A stretch of 10,498 nucleotides of DNA from assembly GCA_020723365.1 (NCBI GenBank), contig DYJB01000035.1, positions 9,171 to 19,668 on the forward strand, written 5' to 3'. Both the position numbers and the translations under genes were made by a program. The notes under the pieces are model-generated. The model was not told where the DNA came from and ran no database searches. It worked only from the letters and a program-made list of their open reading frames with translations. This DNA comes from Candidatus Aquidulcis sp. (lineage in GTDB: Bacteria > Chloroflexota > Anaerolineae > Anaerolineales > E44-bin32). Below are positions 6,645-10,498 of the stretch, one piece after another. Numbering within the stretch: the stretch's first letter is position 1; each line of letters begins with the position of its first letter.

Positions 6645-7898
6645 CTAGGGTGCGATGACCGTCCCCTCGCTCAGCACGGCATCCTTGGGGATAGCGACGA
6701 TACCGTCGCGCACGGTCCAGTTCTGCTCGTCCAGATCGACCCCTGGTGGGAAAGGCTCGATGCGCACGTTCTCGCCAATGCGGGCGTTCTTGTCGATGAT
6801 CGCCCCCTGGATGCGGCAGCCGTGGCCGATGCCCATAGCCGGGGTGCCGGTCGGCACCTGCGGCGCCTCGCCCTCGTAGAAGTCGGCCCCCATCACAATC
6901 GTGTCGCGGATGACCACGTCGTCGCCGATCAGGCTGCGCAGCCCGATGACCGAGTTGCGGATCTCGGCTCCCTGCACGACGCAGCCGTCGGCCAGCAGCA
7001 CCCGGTCCAGCTTGACGTCGAAGATGCGCGAGCCGGGCAGGAAGCGCGCTCGCGTGAAGACGGGACCCGACGGGTCGTTGAAGGCAAAGAGCGGTTCCGG
7101 CTGGGCCAGCGCCAGGTTGGCGTCGTAGAAGGCGCGGATTGTTCCGATGTCCGCCCAGTAGCCGTGGAAGGGGAAGCCGAAGACGCGGTGCGACTGGATG
7201 GCCGCCGGGATGACATCGCCTCCGAAGTCGGTGAACGGCCCGCCCAGGATGTCGAAGAGCACCTCGGCCCGGAAGACATAGATGCCCATGGAGCCGACGT
7301 AGGGGCGCTCCGGGTCGTCGCGGCTGACGTAGCCTTGCAGCGCCGATTGCGTCTGCGGCTTCTCGACGAAGGAGCGGATTCGTCCATCGGCGCCGAGCTT
7401 CAGGATTCCAAAGCGTGAGGCCTCCGCCGCCGCCACGGGCTGCACGGCAACGGTCACCTCGGCCGCCTCGCTCCGATGGAAATCCAGCAGCCCGCCGTAG
7501 TCCATGCGGTACAGATGATCACCGGCGAGCACCAGGATGTCGCGCGCGGCGGTGACTTTGATCTCGTGCAACTGCTTGCGCACGGCGTCGGCCGTGCCCT
7601 GGTACCAATCGTCGCTGCTGAAGGTTTGTTCGGCCGCCAGCACCTGCACCCAGCCGGGATGGAACGAGTCGAAGTGGTAGGTACGGGCGATATGCCGGTG
7701 GAGCGACACGGAGTTGAACTGCGTCAGGATCGAGATCTGGTGGACGCCGGAGTTCAGGCAGTTGCTGACGGGGATGTCGATCAGGCGGTATTTGCCGGCG
7801 ATCGGCACGGCCGGTTTGGCTCGGAACTTGGTCAGCGGCCACAGGCGCGTGCCACGCCCTCCGCCCAGGATCACGGCGAGCACGTCTTCGTAGGCCAT
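6645..7898 (-). CDS. glgC: Glucose-1-phosphate adenylyltransferase (ADP-glucose pyrophosphorylase)
   Basis: 417 residues. It makes ADP-glucose and pyrophosphate from ATP and glucose-1-phosphate, the committed step of bacterial glycogen synthesis, in the cytoplasm. The nucleotidyltransferase domain (1 to about 275) has the nucleotide loop GGGRGTRLWPLT (12-23), IDIPVSNCLNSG (40-51), QGTADAVR (100-107), the metal-binding aspartate in AGDHLYRMDY (125-134), FVEKPQ (177-182) with the glucose-phosphate-contacting Glu-Lys, and FGGDVIP (225-231). The rest is a left-handed beta-helix domain. Both HIARTY (69-74) and AIIDKNARIG (366-375) are typical of cyanobacterial and plant enzymes; that second segment carries an activator-site lysine in those enzymes. 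The ATG has GGAGGG (7905-7910) six bases ahead. It follows the 68-residue protein gene by 98 bp. No other glycogen gene is in the window. Confidence 0.96.
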   Translation of the reverse strand: MAYEDVLAVILGGGRGTRLWPLTKFRAKPAVPIAGKYRLIDIPVSNCLNSGVHQISILTQFNSVSLHRHIARTYHFDSFHPGWVQVLAAEQTFSSDDWYQGTADAVRKQLHEIKVTAARDILVLAGDHLYRMDYGGLLDFHRSEAAEVTVAVQPVAAAEASRFGILKLGADGRIRSFVEKPQTQSALQGYVSRDDPERPYVGSMGIYVFRAEVLFDILGGPFTDFGGDVIPAAIQSHRVFGFPFHGYWADIGTIRAFYDANLALAQPEPLFAFNDPSGPVFTRARFLPGSRIFDVKLDRVLLADGCVVQGAEIRNSVIGLRSLIGDDVVIRDTIVMGADFYEGEAPQVPTGTPAMGIGHGCRIQGAIIDKNARIGENVRIEPFPPGVDLDEQNWTVRDGIVAIPKDAVLSEGTVIAP

Positions 7899-7946
7899 GC
7901 GTGACCCTCCGCCCGGCGGATGAGGCCCTTCGGCCGGCTACCCCCC

Positions 7947-7952
7947 ATTCTA
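7947..7952 (-). promoter_or_regulatory. Possible -10 box upstream of glgC
   Basis: The minus strand reads TAGAAT here (5/6 match to the sigma70 -10 box), about 50 bp before the glgC ATG in the 98-bp gap. No good -35 box lies 16-18 bp upstream. glgC may therefore have its own weak or activator-dependent promoter in addition to read-through from the DUF92 side. Low certainty. Confidence 0.3.
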
Positions 7953-7996
7953 GCCCAGGTGAGTGCGATGGTCCTCGCCCTCCCGGTCTTCCTCGA

Positions 7997-8203
7997 TCAG
8001 CGCCGGATTGTGCCCTCTACCTCGAGGTGCAGGCGCGTGGAGGGCGCCCCGGGCCCGTAGTCGGTCAGGTCCTCCAAGGTACAGCGCAGGCGCAGCGGCT
8101 GATTCCCGGCGGCGGCCGCCAGGTGCGCCACGATGGCGCCGTCGGCGCGCACGCCAAACTCCTTGAGCAGGCGCCGGATGTCGTCGCGTGAATCCTCACC
8201 CAC
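7997..8203 (-). CDS. Small hypothetical protein (68 residues)
   Basis: I do not recognise this protein. It begins at GTG (8203) with a good GGGAGG (8209-8214) five bases ahead and follows the DUF92 stop by 24 bp, so it is very likely translated from the same mRNA. The N-terminal third is charged and probably helical (RDDIRRLLKEFGVRADGAIV, 6-25). An alanine-rich segment follows (AHLAAAAG, 26-33), and the C-terminal half alternates in a beta-strand-like way (LRLRCTLEDLTDYG, 37-50; LHLEVEGTIRR, 58-68). It has one cysteine (41), no signal peptide and no membrane segment, so it is probably cytoplasmic. Its composition is unlike the arginine/alanine/proline-only shadow frames around it. The role is unknown. 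Confidence 0.7.
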   Translation of the reverse strand: MGEDSRDDIRRLLKEFGVRADGAIVAHLAAAAGNQPLRLRCTLEDLTDYGPGAPSTRLHLEVEGTIRR

Positions 8204-8227
8204 GTCAGCCTCCCGTCGATGCCTTCC

Positions 8228-9034
8228 TTAGCTGGCGGCTCCCAGCGCCAACCACGCGCCCGCGCCGACGAGTGCGCCCATCATCGAGGCGGCGAAGTTG
8301 ACGCCATCATTGTGCAGCCATCGCCAGCCGCGCAGCGGTTGCGTGGGCGATCCGCAGCCGTGCGTCGGGTGCCGTTCGGTCTCTTTGGCGCACGCCGGAC
8401 AGTAGTAGATGGCCTGGAAGGTGGCGCCCAGCAGGCTGTCGAAGAACGACCCGGCCAGGCCGGCGACGGCCACCACACCGGCCAACGCTGGCTGGCCCAG
8501 GGCAAGCCCGGCAGGCAGGCCGATCCACAGCGCCCCGCCGAGCGCCGCCAGCACACCGGGCAGGCTGATCGCTCCCGATGTCCCGGTCGGCACGCGTTCA
8601 CCGCTGGTGATCCGCCGCGGCTCCTGTCGGGCGAGGATACCCAACTCCGTCGCCCAGGTGTCCGCGTTGACCGCCGCCAGGGCGCCGGCCAGCCCTGCCA
8701 TCCACGGCAGTCCTCCGGTCAAGCCGAATCCAACCGAGAACACCGCCGCCAGCGCACCATTGGCCAGCACCTGGCCAAGGTCGCGCCGGCCGCCCTTGGA
8801 GAAGGCCGCCGCCACACTGCGCTTGCGCGCTCCACCCACCCGCGACAGCCCGCTGGAGGAGAAGAAGAACAGCAGCAGCAGGACGGCTGGCAGCACGCCG
8901 CCGACTCCAAAGGTTAGTGTGCCGACGGCCACGGCAGCCCAGGCGCCGCTGCGCGAGAGTGAACCGGCGGCGTACGCCCCGGCAGCCACGGCAACGGCCA
9001 ACAGCGCACCGCCCGCCAACTGAAGTGGGTTCAG
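8228..9034 (-). CDS. DUF92 (TMEM19-like) integral membrane protein, apparent CTG start
   Basis: About 268 residues with roughly six or seven membrane helices. DUF92 includes plant VTE6, a phytyl-phosphate kinase in prenol salvage, and animal TMEM19; most bacterial members are uncharacterised, so an isoprenoid-phosphate role is only a suggestion. Family marks are GSLSRSGAWAAVAVGTLTFG (24-43), KGGRRDLGQVLANG (80-93), NADTWATELG (123-132), GTSGAISLPG (151-160), GSFFDSLLGATFQ (195-207), the CPAC...HGCG cysteine cluster (212-228) and HNDGVNF (241-247). The frame has no ATG or GTG near the family's N-terminus; the next upstream ATG (9259) would overlap the preceding gene by 131 bp with an implausible Cys/Trp-rich extension. 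A CTG at 9034 has GGAGG (9041-9045) six bases ahead. A TTG at 9019 is the alternative but lies too far from it. Confidence 0.88.
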   Translation of the reverse strand: MNPLQLAGGALLAVAVAAGAYAAGSLSRSGAWAAVAVGTLTFGVGGVLPAVLLLLFFFSSSGLSRVGGARKRSVAAAFSKGGRRDLGQVLANGALAAVFSVGFGLTGGLPWMAGLAGALAAVNADTWATELGILARQEPRRITSGERVPTGTSGAISLPGVLAALGGALWIGLPAGLALGQPALAGVVAVAGLAGSFFDSLLGATFQAIYYCPACAKETERHPTHGCGSPTQPLRGWRWLHNDGVNFAASMMGALVGAGAWLALGAAS

Positions 9035-9123
9035 CTTGTGCCTCCGCTGCCGCCAGCTGGATTGCGGATGGGCTGTGGATAACCATCCATCAGCCTGGGG
9101 ATAACCCGCTGGAGCGTGTGCAT
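9031..9123 (-). other. Possible 30-codon leader frame overlapping the DUF92 start
   Basis: An open frame from ATG (9123) to TGA (9031-9033) could encode 30 residues rich in Pro, Gly, Arg and Gln; a second in-frame ATG is at 9090. It starts 5 bp after the stop of the PH-domain gene. Its TGA overlaps the proposed CTG start of DUF92 as CTGA, an arrangement like the ATGA overlaps used for translational coupling. No clear ribosome binding site precedes it, and I recognise no peptide family, so it may be chance. Confidence 0.25.
9073..9106. repeat. Two direct DnaA-box-like 12-mers with 22-bp period
   Basis: CTGTGGATAACC (9073-9084) and CTGGGGATAACC (9095-9106) differ at one base. The first contains the exact DnaA-box consensus TGTGGATAA (9074-9082), and the second has one mismatch (9096-9104). 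The period of 22 bp puts both on the same DNA face. They lie between the PH-domain stop and the DUF92 start. No dnaA, dnaN, rpmH or other origin genes are present, so a regulatory site is more likely than an origin, and chance is not excluded. Confidence 0.45.
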
Positions 9124-9128
9124 GAAGT

Positions 9129-10037
9129 CTACCCGGAGGCAGCCAGGATTTGCAGGCTGGCGCCCCACAGCAGCCCGGCCACCAGCACAGCGATCCCCCA
9201 CAGCCCGTAGGCCAGGGGGCGCTGGTCATCCCGGCGATACAGCCACAGCCCGATGACAAGGTCGGTCAGCCAGCAGAAGCCGGCGATCATCGGCAGCAGC
9301 AGCAGCCGCGTCGGCGGCACCAGGCTCTCGGGGCGGCCATAGGGGTCGAAACCGAAGGCTACCTGCGTCGGAAGCGTCGAGGCCTGGAAGGCCAGAAAGG
9401 CCAGCAGCAGCAGCGAGGCGGTGAGGCCAGCCAGCACCAGCGCCTGCGCCCAGCGGTCGGCCCAGACGCGGTTGAAGAGGAAGTCGGGGCGAAGATGCTG
9501 TCCAGCGATGCGTTCCAGCGATCCCATGCGGACGGCATCCACGTAGGCCTGGCGGAAACCATCGCGGTCGGAGGGCGAGATGGCCAGCCAGCGATCCGGC
9601 AGGCGGACGAGCAGCATGCCTTCGGGGCCGGCGGTGGCGAAGAACTCGACCTCGCCCAGGCCCCCGATGGCGCGGCGGCCAATTAGGCAGCCTGGCCACC
9701 ACAGCCCGCGTCCGGGGCGCAGCGGGCCTTCGTCCGGGGTGGGTGGCCGCACTTCGAGTACATCGGCAAGCGGGACCCGCTCGATCGACAGCCCCCAGCG
9801 CAGCAGGAGGCCGTCCCGATCCAGCTGGTAGCGCGCCGTCAGCACACCGTGCAGGCGGTAGGCGACGACCAGCGCCAGCGGCAGCCCGAGCAGGGGCAGC
9901 GCGATCCAGACGGCGATCCAGGCCGAGAATCCGACGCGTCCGAGCTGGATCACCCCCAGCGCGGCAGCTCCCAGCGCCAGCGCCAGGAAGAGCAGGCCGA
10001 GCAGCAGGCCGAGCGCACGGACCGGTCGAAAGGTCAT
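9129..10037 (-). CDS. Membrane protein with bacterial PH-like domain
   Basis: 302 residues from the ATG at 10037. Two transmembrane helices (about 8-31 and 38-61) are followed by a domain of about 100 residues resembling the bacterial PH (bPH) family: YQLDRDGLLLRWGLSIERVP (70-89), a glycine-rich loop with GRGLWWPGCLIG (109-120), GEVEFFATA (128-136), a strand MLLVRLP (141-147), and the characteristic LAISPSDRDGF (151-161). Three more helices complete the C-terminus (about 197-218, 245-266, 277-299). The PH domain would be cytoplasmic if the N-terminus is inside. A TTG two codons upstream (10043) also keeps the frame; neither start has a clear ribosome binding site. Function is unknown; related PH-membrane proteins are often called membrane or stress proteins without a defined activity. 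The gene lies between ilvE and DUF92 on the same strand. Confidence 0.8.
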   Translation of the reverse strand: MTFRPVRALGLLLGLLFLALALGAAALGVIQLGRVGFSAWIAVWIALPLLGLPLALVVAYRLHGVLTARYQLDRDGLLLRWGLSIERVPLADVLEVRPPTPDEGPLRPGRGLWWPGCLIGRRAIGGLGEVEFFATAGPEGMLLVRLPDRWLAISPSDRDGFRQAYVDAVRMGSLERIAGQHLRPDFLFNRVWADRWAQALVLAGLTASLLLLAFLAFQASTLPTQVAFGFDPYGRPESLVPPTRLLLLPMIAGFCWLTDLVIGLWLYRRDDQRPLAYGLWGIAVLVAGLLWGASLQILAASG

Positions 10038-10046
10038 CGGCAAGAC

Positions 10047-10072
10047 GCGGGGGCGCCAGCCTGCGCCCCCGC
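10047..10072 (-). terminator. Perfect 10-bp GC hairpin after ilvE
   Basis: GCGGGGGCGC (10047-10056) pairs perfectly with 10063-10072 around a CAGCCT loop. It begins 22 bp past the ilvE stop and ends about 9 bp before the PH-domain ATG. Only a short GTCTTG follows on the minus strand, not a T-tract. It may end the ilvE transcript or, if read through, shape translation of the next gene. Confidence 0.5.
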
Positions 10073-10094
10073 TGTTCGCTCTCCACTCCCGGCG

Positions 10095-10498
10095 CTACTT
10101 GACGTGCGCCGGGACCTCGACGTAGACCGGCTCAATCCAGTGACGGTACTTGGCCACCCGCCCGCGCAGGATGTCATCGTACATCTTGCGCAACCGGGAG
10201 GTGGTCGGCCCCATCACCCCGGCCCCGACCGGCCGCCGGTCGACCCTGGTCACGGCCGTCACCTGCGCCGCCGTGCCGGCCAGGAAGAACTCGTCGCACA
10301 CGAAGACCTCGGTGCGATCGATCGGCCGCTCGACGACCTCCAGCCCCAGCTCCTCGCGCGCCAGAACCTTCAGCGAGCGCCGGGTGATGCCCTCCAGGAT
10401 GTTCTCGGTGACCGGCGGCGTGATCAGCTGGCCGTCGCGCAGCATGAAGATGTTCATGGCGCTGGCCTCCGACACATGCCCCTCCTGGGTCAGCACCA
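10095..10498 (-). CDS. ilvE: Branched-chain amino acid aminotransferase, C-terminal part (cut by window edge)
   Basis: The last 133 complete codons of a fold-type IV PLP aminotransferase; the gene continues past 10498. The enzyme swaps amino groups between glutamate and the 2-oxo acids of valine, leucine and isoleucine, in the cytoplasm. Numbered from the first complete codon, visible marks are GHVSEASAMNIFML (6-19), where family members have the S-E-G-x-x-N-x-F motif, TPPVTENILEGITRRS (26-41), ERPIDRTEV (56-64), and DEFFLAGTAAQVTAV (68-82), whose GTAA contacts the PLP phosphate, then VGAGVMGPTT (90-99). The catalytic lysine lies upstream of the window edge, so activity cannot be judged. D-amino acid transaminase and aminodeoxychorismate lyase share the fold, but the GTAA segment and C-terminal spacing favour IlvE. 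No other branched-chain pathway gene is visible. Confidence 0.9.
   Translation of the reverse strand, partial: VLTQEGHVSEASAMNIFMLRDGQLITPPVTENILEGITRRSLKVLAREELGLEVVERPIDRTEVFVCDEFFLAGTAAQVTAVTRVDRRPVGAGVMGPTTSRLRKMYDDILRGRVAKYRHWIEPVYVEVPAHVK

Noticed and set aside
9035..9259. DUF92 start at the ATG at 9259
   Set aside because: It would add 75 Cys/Trp/Pro-rich residues not seen in DUF92 and overlap the PH-domain gene by 131 bp.
9293..9306. CAG-repeat tract, with similar short tracts near 8873 and 9402
   Set aside because: These encode leucine runs in membrane helices of real genes and need no further explanation.
1..10498. tRNA, rRNA, CRISPR arrays, insertion sequences and phage genes
   Set aside because: I looked for regularly spaced repeats, tRNA T-loop sequences, transposase motifs and long terminal inverted repeats and found none that hold up.

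Overview
The window is high-GC DNA, most likely from an Anaerolineae-like member of the Chloroflexota. This rests on three things: the threonine/glutamate/alanine/proline linker repeats behind the lipobox of the solute-binding lipoprotein, the cyanobacterial/plant-type GlgC, and the mixture of DUF92, DUF420-like and bacterial PH-domain membrane proteins. It looks like ordinary chromosome: there is no transposase, integrase, phage gene, CRISPR array, tRNA or rRNA. The taxonomic call is inference.

Positions 1-4341, minus strand: a peptide/nickel-type ABC importer operon. A well-formed sigma70-like promoter (4313-4341) drives a family 5 solute-binding lipoprotein (4167-2455) and the two membrane permeases, DppB/OppB-type (2350-1271) and DppC/OppC-type (1264-293). 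A strong hairpin sits between binding protein and permeases, and a perfect 16-bp-stem hairpin closes the operon. No ATPase genes are present, so they must lie elsewhere. Beyond the closing hairpin the first 73 codons of a family 2 glycosyltransferase run off the window. The main finding is in the binding protein: the landmarks of the family appear in circularly permuted order, with the segment that normally begins the mature protein at the C-terminus.

Positions 4388-6457, plus strand: a divergent promoter leads to an MFS transporter resembling the GPH/SLC45 sugar-symporter group (4443-5651). After a 296-bp gap with several potential hairpins comes a four-helix DUF420-like membrane protein (5948-6457).

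Positions 6586-10498, minus strand: a convergent hairpin separates the DUF420-like gene from a same-strand series. In transcription order this is the C-terminal part of a branched-chain aminotransferase (ilvE, cut by the window edge), a hairpin, a PH-domain membrane protein, a DUF92 membrane protein, a 68-residue protein I do not recognise, and glgC. The PH-DUF92 junction is unusual. It carries two direct DnaA-box-like 12-mers with a 22-bp period. They lie inside a possible 30-codon leader frame whose stop overlaps what appears to be a CTG start codon for DUF92.

Functionally the window combines nutrient uptake (oligopeptide-type ABC importer, sugar-type MFS carrier), carbon storage (GlgC), branched-chain amino acid metabolism, and envelope or membrane proteins of unknown role. 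Several gene ends carry GC-rich perfect hairpins without a T-tract.
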